Origin: Taenia hydatigena
Taxonomy: Eukaryota > Platyhelminthes > Cestoda > Cyclophyllidea > Taeniidae
Length of the DNA stretch: 64,000 bases
Direction of reading: 5' to 3'
Assembly (NCBI GenBank): GCA_036345935.2
Contig: JADWOT020001475.1
Coordinates: 1 to 64,000 of the forward strand
The position numbers and the translations under genes are program-made. Below the pieces are notes generated by a model. That model ran no database searches and was not told the DNA's origin. It worked only from the letters and a program-made list of their open reading frames with translations. Numbering within the stretch: position 1 is the stretch's first letter; every line of letters starts with the position of its first letter. Positions 47,069 to 59,214 of the stretch are shown one piece after another.

Positions 47069-48313
47069 TTACAACTAGAAAAGTCGGGACATTTGAAGGC
47101 CTTGAAGAGAAGTAGATTTGAGTATTCCGACCAAGGTGCCCCTCAACTGTTTTCAGAGAAATTGCGCTTCTAGAAGATCTCGAACACCCTAACGTTGTGA
47201 CGTAAATCCCAAAGATCTATGACCTCTTATGGTCAAGAACACGTTATTCTATGTGATAGTTATATATGTATCTAGTTTTCGAATATTTAAACGTGAGTCT
47301 CAGGTGGCATTTGGATCCTAATTATAAAAACACTGGATTGCCCCTAGGAACTGTTAAATTAAGATTTTACTTATGCCGGTTTCGCATCTAGTCATTCATG
47401 CACTATATGCAGTAGGCTCTTCTGTATTACTAAGTAGGGCGCATTATCCACCGGGATTTAAACCCCAAAACGTGCTGGTCGATGTTGTGAAGGTGGCTGA
47501 CTTTGGCTTCGCACGTCGACTCATGAGTTAGAATAGGGCATTTCCTTGAAATGCCCTAAAGTGTCTGTCTAAATGACTGATCTCAAAATGCTGTAGGTCG
47601 GCACTCTATGGTACCGCTCTCGTGAGGCCCTGCTGGACGAGAGCCCCTATTGTTGCAGCTACGATAAGAGTTTTCTGGTCTGCATTTTCGCAGAATCGGC
47701 CATAGGAGATTCGTTATTCAGCGGTGACTCAAAAATTAGCAAAATTGTTTGCCTATTCCAAATAAAGGGGGTACTGATGGAGGTAATTCGGTCGGGCGTC
47801 AAAAGGCCGCCTAATTATAACACTGGATTTTTTCTATCTTGGCAAAGCAATAGACTTTGCTCCTAAAAAGTTCATGCGTACACTTGATGCGGGCGGTCAT
47901 GATTTTTTAATCGTGGGTGGCTATTTTTGCGTCCCATCTCACTTGTCTGTATTTCTTGTAGTTCTCACTATTCTCCCAAGTCCTCGTTATCAAAAAAATT
48001 GATTGTTTTTTCCAACAAACCAACTTATACTACATGATTCGCATTGTTTCGATTGACCCAGAAAGGTGAAACGTTTGTTTGCCTGTAGTCACTAGCTCAT
48101 TTAAACCTTCTCATTTCTAATCTGCTACCCGCCATCTCGCATGAATGCGTAGCAGATTATTTGCACCCCTACTTTGCCGACCTCGGCAAGAAATCGCTAC
48201 CTGTAATTGGCGAGGATTACGCTGGCCTACCGTTTACCAGAATTCCACCGGAATTCACCGATCTATTCAATGTCTTAATCAACGCTGACAAGAGTGACTT
48301 GGAAGGTCAATGA
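47069..48313 (+). pseudogene. Decayed cyclin-dependent kinase (CDK1/CDK2-like) gene
   Basis: Kinase subdomains appear in the right order. ALKRSRFEYSDQGAP (about 47100-47145) is followed, after a 1-bp loss, by STVFREIALLEDLEHPNVV, the PSTAIRE-helix equivalent. VFEYLN lies near 47277. RIIHRDLK (47439-47462) continues, after another 1-bp loss, as PQNVLVD and then VADFGFAR. GTLWYR starts at 47597. LFSGDS and an FAPKKFMRTLDAGGHDFL block follow, then a C-lobe end with HPYFADLGKKSLP at 48154 and a stop at 48311. CDKs phosphorylate Ser/Thr targets to drive the cell cycle. This copy cannot, because it has several frameshifts, in-frame stops before the HRD motif (TAG, TAA), and no T-loop segment between FAR and TLWYR. 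Apparent remnants of introns suggest an unprocessed pseudogene rather than a retrocopy. Single-base losses in C or A runs could partly be sequencing errors; the stops and the missing T-loop could not. Confidence 0.8.
47536..47556. repeat. 9-bp perfect hairpin inside the kinase remnant
   Basis: GGGCATTTC and GAAATGCCC pair perfectly around CTT. The hairpin lies in what may be an old intron between the DFG and TLWYR segments (GTTAGAATAG to CTGTAG). Confidence 0.5.
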
Positions 48314-51300
48314 AAGAGGTAGATAAACTTTCGAGGAAGATAGTAGCTTGTCTCTCCTCATTTTTGTCTCAAAACTTCTAAGCTTAGAAATATTATCCTC
48401 TTTCTAACTTATTAAGCTGGAAATGGTGCCTTCTAGTGTGTTGCTGATAATCGAAATATCATTGTTCTCGGCGGCTCATAGCAGGTGTACAAAAGCAGAG
48501 TTAAGGGGTTTTGAAACAGGAAAGTCGCAATACGCCTCAGATCCCAAAAAGCGGGTTGCAGATCTTTGACTGAAGTCTATAGTGTGAATAGGTCTACAAC
48601 CTGACGTTTCGGTACGAATATTTTTACGCACACACCTCTCCGTTTTTATTTTTGGTAATTAGTTGTTAGGTCTTGATACCGTCACTATAATGCATTATTC
48701 TCTGTTAATCATAAGATGTAGAATTCATTTCATTTTAGTAGTGTCCTGTGTTATTGATCGGCGCAGGATAACTGGTGCTGGGCCAGTCAGAGTGTTCGGT
48801 ACAAATGATTCAGTTGTCATTGTTGGAGTGGCAGCACGAATTCGTTTTCGCTTTGTTGTTCATGCTGCTTAGTGAACTGCTTTTTGCACAGAATGATACA
48901 GATTCGGAGCATCCATATGTTGATACTTTCTCCTGCATGTGTCATGCATTCAGTCAGGTCATCACAGCCCTCAAGTCCAGAAAATTGGTAAAGTGTCCCA
49001 CGCTAATCGTTTTGCTTTCCTGCGATACGGCACTAATAAAGCTTGTTAAAGCTCCACTAATGACAAGTCTGCAAAACATTTTCCACCGGTTATTTTGGCT
49101 ACAAAGGAAAGATCATTAGCTGTTTTATGCGACAAAGGTACGTAGAGATAAGTGACCTCTGAATTAGATAATGCTTTATTTTCGTGAGACAGGATAACGG
49201 TATCCCTAAGGAAAATTTCTAGTTAATGTTCTAAGTGGTGCTGCGTACTTCAATAACGCAAGTATTGACACTGCGTTGGCATCCGTTGTAACCTGTATCA
49301 CCATCAACAGCGTTTTTAAGGTAGTGTTCATTTTAAATGCAAGGCATAAATGTGCTTCAACCCCTACTGCAAAGGATTCCAACGACACTTGTCATTTAGG
49401 GTGAGTAGTATTGCATGCTGGACATTTTTGCAACCACTGCACTTTTTGACACCTCTGGATGATCTTTATCAGCTTCAATTTTTAAACTCAATTGACATTT
49501 CTTTTGCAAAATAAACTACTACTAAGTTCAATTAGTAAAAAATATCTGTTCAAGAAAGTGCACACTAGCTAAAAGGTAATCCATTTTTTCCGCGTTTCGA
49601 TCGATCGTCTTGATCGCTAATATTTCGCAGACATCAAAATGTCAGAAAATCATGAGTCGAATCCTATGCAGAACCAAGGCAAGTGACTCTAAGACACTTT
49701 TCTGCAGGCTGCTTGAACGCCGGTGATTAGGTGCATCTTGAAATTCATGCACATAGGATTGGACCGATAGGGGTGTCTTATACGTGTTCTGCAAGACAAT
49801 TTTTTGCTAAACAAAACGTAACTCAAATACTATTGTTACAAGCCTTTATAGAAATATTGCATTGCGACTTGTGAGGGATGTCGTGGTTCTGGAAGAAATT
49901 GTAGCCTATCAACCCCTTGAACTGGAAGAGAACAAATAGCTATAAGACGTAGCAGGTAGCTGCGTGCTGGCCTCACAACAAATAATGACGTGTTGCTACG
50001 CAGGGCTGCCTGGCATGTATGCCCTAGAAAGATAGTCACCAAAACAATGTATTATCAATTCTTGATCAAATATTATCTGGCGTGTACTCAAGGCTGCGAA
50101 AGCACTTGTCTCTAAAAGCGACGACATAGCTTCCTCTACCTCATTTTCTAAATGCATACTTATGGTCTATTGCGCATGTAGGCATGCAGAAACTGGTGCC
50201 AGGATATAAGGCTCGCAGATATGGTACTGAGGAATCGTAAGGAAGGGACGTGAGATCCCCTTACAATCCAAGGTTCTGAATAGTCATCAAAGATTTTAAT
50301 AAGATTTCCTTCTCACTGAGCAAGTGTCTGACTCCTCTCGTGGTAAAGAATGACATAGAACAGAGAAAGGAATTTTTTTCGCATTTGTCCGATTCTTGGT
50401 GAGTTAACAGTTCCGATGGCTGTTAAACGTACTCAACGTGCAGACACTTTATCATAACCAAGAAAGTTAGAAGCCACTAGTGCTGATGACTCAAATGCAC
50501 AATTTAAACTCTGTTCTGTTGGTATTCAAGCAAAAAATCGCATTAACAGGATTAGAACTGATGTATATTGAAACACTGACTTGGCAGGATTGTAACGAAT
50601 AGTAGAACATTTTCCTAATTTTATTATGCCTATAGAGTGTAAAATCAGTGATAATCTTTTCTAGGAAAGTTAGAGCTCAACGATGACTTTGAACGAGATC
50701 TATCATTTATAATATTTCAATAGTAGTGGTTTATTCGACCATTTAAACCATAGATTGCAGATCACATGATTTAAAATTGCCTCTTAAACAAGGGATCGTT
50801 AACTCCCTTTCTTTGAACGCTTACCACAGGAGCGTTCCCATCTTTGCAGTAAAGTGAATTGTATTTCGCTTTAGTTGCGATTGTAACAGACAATTAAGAG
50901 GCAGTAGTAACATTGGAAATCATGGCTGCATGCATCATAGTTGTCGTCACCTGTTTTGCTGTAAATGCGTAGGCTACAAACATCCGTACCGTCTGACAAT
51001 AATAATTGGCAGTATATAACTAATTGGCGATTGTTGGAGGTCTACATTTCGGATCACTGGCATGACCTCTACGATTCTGTGCTCCATTTCTTCATTTTCA
51101 TGCCACTGCAATTCCGTGTAAATTCTGGAAAATCTATAAAATAGGCTTGATTTTGTAGATACGGAATGGTGGTAATTTCTTGCCAAAGGTTGGCAACAAG
51201 GAATGATTCTGCCAATATCCAGCGCAATTAAATTAACCATTTTCTTTGATTTATAGAGTAGTAGCTCTTAATTGCTTTCGAACCTCGACCATTAGTATTA

Positions 51301-54300
51301 AAACTGACTGACGTTAGACGAGGTCAGTTGACATTGGATAAGCAACTGGCGATCCAATTTCCCTGCGACCAGAATTGATCCGAATTGAATGTCAGGCGCA
51401 TGTTTCATTCTATAATAGCTTCAAGTAAGGACGCAAAACAGCACGCTTCCCTCTCTCATTCGATTTAAAAATGATCAGATTTTAAACTCACTGCCCCATT
51501 TCCCTTAGTAATTGCTTGTGACGCTTCACGTTTTATAGTTCTGCGACTCATGTCTGATCGAGGCGCAAAGATAATGTTTTTGCAAAGAAATCAGAGGCAG
51601 CAAGGGTATAAAGTTCCGTTCTTTTGATCCAAATTAATCCAAAATTGATCAGAATTCGTAAGTTAGCAACCCTTTCCCTTCTGCATGAGATAGCGACAGT
51701 TCTCACTTTCAGAAGCGGTTTATGAACTTAGGAAGCGCATCGATCGGTAAATCTAAGTATCTAATTCCATAATTTATAATCCATGCCGTGGATTCGCATT
51801 TGGCCAGCAGCAAGCAAGTCCTGTCTAGCGAATCTCATCTCAAACAACCGGAGCATGGAAGAGTACAAAAGAGAAGGCGTTTTTCTGAGTCAATACAATT
51901 TTCACCCTAACACCGAATCATACGTGTTCAACTGGCATTGGGGATTAATGGCCATAATCAGTAACGGATTCAAAACCCGCGTGCAATGTGTTGGGAATGC
52001 CCTTGACACAATGCAATGCCAGGACAAAATAACGAGAATAGAGCAATCAGGATGATTAATGTCTTCCTCTATAAACACTAATTTCGGATTACTTGAAATC
52101 GCAGCTCACTGCTCTTCTTCTAATGCTCATGCTTCGTTAATTAGCAAAACACTTCTTACCTTCTCGCTGGCGAAATTGATAAGACATTGGATTAAGCCCG
52201 CAAAATACAGTCTTTCTGGCATAGTTCTTTATAAGCGCTTTGACAAATAAATTTTAAACGGTTGCGAGGGAGTCTGAACTCAAACAATAGCTCATCATTT
52301 GGAGGACATATCAAACAGGCAAGAGATTTTTGGCGAACTTTAGCTATATGCCTGCATGGCTCACAGTTTTGGCCGAACACGCTGCTACCGCTTCTCTGCG
52401 TTTTAACCATATGGAAGCTTGAGACCGGATTCAAGAGATCCCTTACCGTCCTTTGGATTCACCATGAGTTCTCTTTAAGCGTCTTAAACAACGCGCCTTC
52501 CTCTTCACTAAAATGGACGTTTTCAGATGCACAGTGTTTTGCGCCATTTAAAAGAGCTGCCTAACAGTTCGCACAAACGCCTTTGGATTATAACTGTGGG
52601 CATTGCTTATTTTAAGGTACCTTCCCATTTGCACATGCAAATCATTTTTCATAAAAGCATACATACGTGAATTATGTTTTTGTGCATAGGTACGGGTGTT
52701 TATGTAGATGTATTTTGAGTCAGGTTACAAATAGATAAGCTCTTGTTTGAATCGTGATGCTAACAATCTCACGCATTAGATGGCCGAATTGCGCAAGTCG
52801 CAGCATGATCGCATTGTCTCGTTTAACACTTTTAATGTATTCCAACGATCCTTGAGGTACGTTGTCCCGTGGGCTCAATGTATCGAAGTAAATTCGGGAT
52901 GCTTTTATGTCATCAAAATGCGAATGGACTTGAAATACCCGCTCTTTTTTTTGGTTCCTGCCCGTATAATTGTCGAAAGTAGTACAATCCTTTCCTTCAA
53001 ACCGCAAAAACAGTCCGGATTCACAATGCGTGCCTTCTGTAATTCGTTCAATTCGTAGGCTTTTAATTCTCTTCCCATCCATTTTGGCAGGGCACATATT
53101 CGTGAATCCAGTGTATGCCCTGTCCCTCAATCATAGCTTTGGCATCCCACCCAAGCTCTCCTGAATCATGCTTTATTTACAATGCATCAGTCAAAATAAT
53201 GGAGGATCCAGAAATGTGCCTCTACTGCATAAATTGCTTTGCAGAATATCCCCATGGGAAGCAATGCCTGATTACTTACGTTCATACCATTTCTGTAGGT
53301 CGCCTAACAGACAAATTCACAGTGGCTCTACATTGTGAAGACTTGGTCTCTTCTGCTTTACAGCTATGTGGCTCAGATTACTTGAGTGAAATGCAAAATA
53401 TGCAGGTGTTAAGATCTTCACATCAGCTTTTTTTTATTTAAAGCTAATGATTAAGCAAGAACTAAGACTAATCGCTCAGGAACTGCAGATACAAGTCGTA
53501 GAAACTCTAATATAAAATAGTCTGTGTAAAATTAGTTAAGCGGTGCTTGGCCAATGCAAAGCAAACATTGCGTCGCATTGCGGTGGACCACGTCAGCAGT
53601 ATGGATGCAATTGTGTTGAAAAAAATGCAAAAAGCGCAGAAGGAGCAATATTCATTGGATAAAACGGCGCGAGAACAGTGACTAAGACACGGACCCTACT
53701 TAAGTCTCTTGATTGTGCCAAGAATCGCTTGGCTAACTTTTCTAACAAACGACTTACTCAGATGGGATGTGTGAGCGATAGCAATCCAAACTGGGAGGTA
53801 GGCTGGTTTTGATAGGCATCAGACCCTTTTCGATAGCATAAGAAGTTGCCGTTCTGTTAAATCTAATTAAATAGACGCATGTGACTTGCTCATCAATACC
53901 GTAGCAGTAGAATAACCTACGCAGTTCCCGATCGCCACATCGGTTTTAACAGCTTATCGAAACATTCGGATGCTTGCATTCAAGCCATCTTTATTACTCA
54001 GTTAAGATGAAGTCTCTCGGTGAGGATTCAAATGCTCAGAGAGTCAAATGCACGCGGCTAAGTGTTTGGCAATTATAGACAAAAAAGAGAGCGAAACCTA
54101 AGAAAACACTTCTTGGACGAGTGCCCTTTAAGGCTGTGACTATCAATATTTGACACCCCAAACGTCTTTTTCAAGCACTTTCTAAGGTCTTAATGGTTAA
54201 ACTTGTAGACAAAGGCAGGCTAGGAATCCGAATGAGATTAACAGACTTCTAGAATATTCAGGCTTGGACTCTAGCTATCACCGCATCCACCGTAAAACAC

Positions 54301-57300
54301 TTCTGAGTCAGGTTGAATTAAAATTGCAGAATCCAAGAAATATTTTGCCCATTAAAGCTCTCTCAGCTATTGCTCTAATTGCCAGGCTATTTATAGCACC
54401 TGGAGAAAAGCGGACAATCCATTCTTACCTTGTCATAAAGTTTATTTGGAAACTCCTGAAGCAGAGAGTATTTTAGGACCAGGATCCCTTAAGTCTTTGC
54501 TTATTCTTGTCAACTAGGATCGGTAAGCATGTCTGAGTAGCGACAATCGGTCAAGGATCCGATCTCACTTTGTGAAATGTCATCTGTTCTTGGCGCAAAA
54601 CATTGTTGTGCAGGAACAAAAAGTAAAGAGCTATCAGTGGGGCTGATCGATACTGCAATAAAATTAAGATTTAGGTGTCTTAGAAAAAACTGCTTGTTGC
54701 TCCTTCTATTCCTGGCACTGCTTTGTAGAATAAAAAGCAATAGTTTGGCCCTCCAAAGTGTCTACTATTCTAGTAGTCTTCATTGAAAATCAGCTAAGAG
54801 GTAGCTCATCGTTTGGAAGTTAACGAAGAGGCAAGTAAAGTATGGTAGGCCCTGGCACATGCATATGTTGCTCAAAGGCTTAAATAAATATGCGACTGCT
54901 AATCATTTGCGTTTGATTTACTATAGGCACTGTAACCTCTGTTGAGAGACATGCTCCTCACCAAAGTAGCTCTCCACGAATGCGCAACATGCCCTGCGAT
55001 GCTCTGAATTGCTACCTTATAACAAGTACATGTGTATCGTGACCGCAATATTAGGCTTTATTCTACTTCAATGCACGCTTTTTATTTTTCTTTATATCTA
55101 GGCAAATACACGCACATGCATTTATACCTGTGTTAGTCTGCATAGATATGCATGTTTATGGTTCGAGATTTCGCCTCAAATTATAAACAAAAAATATCAA
55201 GTGAATCGGAATTCATTTTGATCCGAGTGGCATACACTTGAGGTGCTAGTGATCAAATCATTTCATTCCTAATTTTTACCGTCAACTTTGTCGCATCACT
55301 TTATCATATCATCCCACACATGCTTGCCATCTTTTAGCTGACCTGTTCGCCCACAGTGCAATTCGCCAGGCGTAACGGAGATTTCCTGGGCTGCATTTGC
55401 CATCGAAACAAAATAAGCAGATAGTTCGTGGTGGAGTTTGTGGGACAATTAAGCTCATTTTGCAAAAAAATTATCTGTTTTGCTTAACCTAAAGATTGTC
55501 GGAGCAAATGAGTTTAATAAATGCCTCGCAATAATGTGCTGTTTAATTTTGCTTCAAAGTTGAAATTGTAGGTTCCTGCCTGTCTTGAGACCTCCAAGTT
55601 AATTGACGGTGTTTTGCCCTGAACGCAACAAGGTGCAAGCATGAATCCAACTTAGCGCTAAGTTGGTGGATATAAACTTCCAAAAATTTTGCATTGAGGA
55701 TAGTTAGTCCTCACCACTTCCAGTATTTACTCTTCTGTTCCCGATTGGACAAGTTTTCTAACGAATTGTAGCTTGCTGCACTATACAGTCTAGGATGATT
55801 TGATGAATCAAAGTGATCGGGATAATTGTCTCTATCGATTCTGGAACATGCTGCAAGTCTGCTGCGTGTTTTGTGATGTTTAGTCTCCTTCAAGAGAAAG
55901 TCTGTGGCAAACGAATTCATTTTGCAATGGTGCAACGCTGTAGCGGTTTTGAATGCCTCCGTTCACGACAAATTATCCGCACGCATAACATTTTCGACTT
56001 ATCAAACAAGGCTTGCTGGCAAAGAACTCATAAAATTGCTCAAATAAAATGGATCCTGGCAACTCGCAGACTGATCCTAAATGTTTACAATGACAGACGC
56101 ATCTAATCACATACCACTGTGTTACCAAATGCATAAAATGCAGGATTATCGTGCCTGTAATTCCGAAAAATGAGTGAAATTAAGTTATGTGTCACGCTAT
56201 TCATAACATTTTTTGGTTAAACAGCATAAGCTCAAGAAGGATAAGGCTCGTTCTTGCAGGGCACAATATGACTCACGACTTGAGGTGTAGCTCAACTCCA
56301 CCCAATTAATCAGCAATACATTTGAGATGCGAAGTAGTTCAGCTTTACGCGACCGTGCATCACTCTGCCTATTCCTCTTGGAAATAAGACAGTGCAAAAC
56401 AGTATATCACGTAACTCGCTGCACGTGCCGCTGCTTTATTCGCCAGCCCGTCAACTGGAAGATGTTGAAGACAATGGTGAGAGACACGATTCTTCTACAA
56501 CGTATTTAGAAGTACCTAGTACCTATTTAGACGGACTAAGCGCAATCAATTAGCTTCAGGGTGGTATGGGAGGCTTTGATCCGGGCGCGAGTGTCCCTGC
56601 ATATAAAAGGATTTTTTTCTTGCAAAACTTTTCTCTCCTTCGGCGGCTGATTTTCACCGTTATGCACTTTGAATGCACGATTAGATATCCTACCTATTTC
56701 TGAAGTTTGGGAAGAGTTTCTTTAACCTAGTCTTGGTTGGCGTAAGAGCACCTAAATAAACATTCACCTCAGCATGGTAATGCATTGATACCAGTTCTAT
56801 AATAATAATCAAGGGGAAAGAACGGTGGTGGAAAATAGCCTAATAGGGAAACATTCGTCATTTTATCATCCCCATTCGACTGCGAGGCTCATCAGGCGCC
56901 ATCGACTTGGAACTGTATGCACTTTATACTGCCAATAAATTCAGAAACTAGAATTACTACAATTGTAAAGCATGAACATACTCCTTAAGCATCTCAATTC
57001 AGTTCTGCTGCTGTTGACGTAGTGGCGCACGACTTTCATCGCAGAAATCACTTTACCTTGCAAATCACTAGCTAACTTCGTAGGCTCCAAGGTGGGCAAA
57101 CACGAGCTGAAAGTAATAGTGACGCTTCTGGATTATGTATGCTTTTAGATAGCAAGACAAATAATACAGCCACGCAAGTTGCGCTAGCAAAAATTACAAG
57201 CAATGTAGCCCTTCTCAATTGTAATTAAAAAAAGGAAAACTATAGCACTTTGCGAAAAAATTAACAGCTCTTCAAAAGACTAACGTCTCATGTTTTCAAA

Positions 57301-57440
57301 CTTAAGGCAACTAATGCGCATAGTCAGCAAATGTATGCGCCATGCGACAGGCACGGGTTCTTCATACTTTTGTCTGTTTAGTGCAACCACTGTCTCACAT
57401 CGTTTTGTGCAATACAAAATTGCGTGCTGCAGTTTCAAAG
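48314..57440. other. Long gene-poor interval
   Basis: ORFs are slightly denser at 48.66-49.12 and 51.78-53.44 kb (up to 114 codons + and 136 codons -). They overlap one another on both strands and show no motif, so none can be called. I find no tRNA, no clear repeat shared with other parts of the window, and no splice-flanked coding block. Confidence 0.4.
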
Positions 57441-59190
57441 GCCAATGCCTTATCTTACTTATTGACAGGCAGAGGCATCACAAACTGGTACACTATAGAA
57501 GTGCTTGCAAGCGAGTAAGGAACTGCACAGTTAGATCAGCATCTTAGCTTCCACCGCCTTGTTTATCGCAGGCGAGAAGAAATGAGCAACACAATTCACT
57601 CTTGCAAAAAAGGGTCAATGAGCGTGCGAAATCAGCCAGCATAATTAACGGCAAAACTCATTATCAGCCACACCATTTTAATAAATGGAAACAGGCAGTT
57701 GCTTTTATCTAATCACCTTATATATGCACCGAAATATGGCACCTGCATAGTCAATCATCTCGAAAGTCAACTTTTGATCGGAAACCAGTAGTCGAGTTAC
57801 CACCCATTTCACCAGAAACTCGACACCGAAATCCCCTCAGTGAGTTTTATTTAAAGCCGAGAATTTTCAACTAGATGCATGTTTGTGCGAACTCACTTCG
57901 TTGCGTATGCAACGGAATCGGTGATTAATAAGCACTTTTCTGCTGCCAAAGCCACGTCTGATTTCGAAAAACTTTTAGAACATATTAGTCTCGACACTTA
58001 GTAATATATCGACATTTCCGTTATATTCATGCCTCAAAATATGGTTGCTAGAGATATTTAATGAAGCAAGGACGTAGCGAATGTCTACCCTAGCAGAACG
58101 AAGCCCTTTTTCGGTTCTGACCCATTGGTAAGATCAACGAAGCAGCAGCCACAGATTATTGACAAGTAAAAGCCATCTTTTATTGATATGGTAAGATTGG
58201 CACTCATGGCAACGATGAGACAAAGATGTGATTAGAGCATCCAGAGCTCAACAACATCCCGCAACGTGACAATAGCGCTAGTAAATTCGCGCACCTTGAA
58301 CGCAGTTGGGATCTTCATTCGCGCATTGAATAAACCAAGTAAACATTGGATTCAAGGCTGCAACTTAGAGCAATGTAAATTCACGCATTCATTCTAACTC
58401 CACGTTTGCTCCCTGAAGTGGAAAAGAGAAGCATTCTCCCCACTCTTGACTCCCAATTTTCAAGTATAGTTTAAGGGCTATCTTGAACTGCGAGGCACGG
58501 ACCTTGCCTCCGTTATAAAAAGTCGCCTATGCAAACAACTGATCTATTTTCATTGCGGAAGGTTGCATTCTAAACCAAGCTCTTGCCATCAGAAGAACAA
58601 AATTTGCCCGATGAATTTCATATTCTTATCGATCAGAGTGTGAGATGTAAGTCGATAAATGGGAAGCTGCATTCAGTCAAGGGCCCTAAGTCATCATGCA
58701 TCATAACGCACGCGTTTGTGACATCATAATGCTGAACAATAAGTTTGGATTGCCTTGGAAGGTAGCTTACTGCCTTTGGTTCATCCTTATGCTCCTCAGA
58801 CTAGAAAACGCGTATTTTCACCTTCCTGTTAAAAAATAAATTTCGGTTCGAGCATACTAAAATAGATCATTTTGAAATTCCTAGGAAGCAAAATATCTAT
58901 ATTTCATTATCTAAAGAAAAGGATATATTTTAAATCATTCTTTAATCGGAACATAATCCCAAGTAGCGAGCATTTCAAGTGGGGTTAATACTAATCACAT
59001 GCCAGAATCGCCCAGAATTTTAATCAATACATGATGACTGCCGTTCTGCGGTTTAACCACAAGTAATGTTAAAAAGAGGTCCAAAAGGTCCCTCGCTCAC
59101 TCATTAAATTGATCGTGAGGTTTTTTACAAGACTCCGCTCAAAATACCATCTCCACCGTTCAAATGCACGGCTATAGATGCCCAATATGT
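57441..59190 (+). repeat. Large inverted repeat, left arm (at least 1.75 kb)
   Basis: Each position pairs with 121441 minus itself in the right arm, so the arms align without gaps over the whole 1750 bp as sampled. In the blocks compared directly, differences were seen only at 59169 and at three bases near 58310-58316. The inner edge is sharp, after CCCAATATGT. Inside are only short ORFs without domains. The arm may extend further left, since its partner runs off the window. Confidence 0.93.
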
Positions 59191-59214
59191 ATATAGTGCA
59201 ATATGTATATGGTG
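59183..59214 (+). repeat. 16-bp tandem duplication at the inner palindrome edge
   Basis: CAATATGTATATAGTG is followed directly by CAATATGTATATGGTG, with one mismatch, and then by shorter TG-rich echoes (CATGTAGTG). The left arm of the inverted repeat ends inside the first unit. Confidence 0.8.

Noticed and set aside
52720..53130. 136-codon minus-strand ORF in an ORF-dense patch
   Set aside because: ORFs overlap on both strands, none shows a domain, and the length is within chance expectation.
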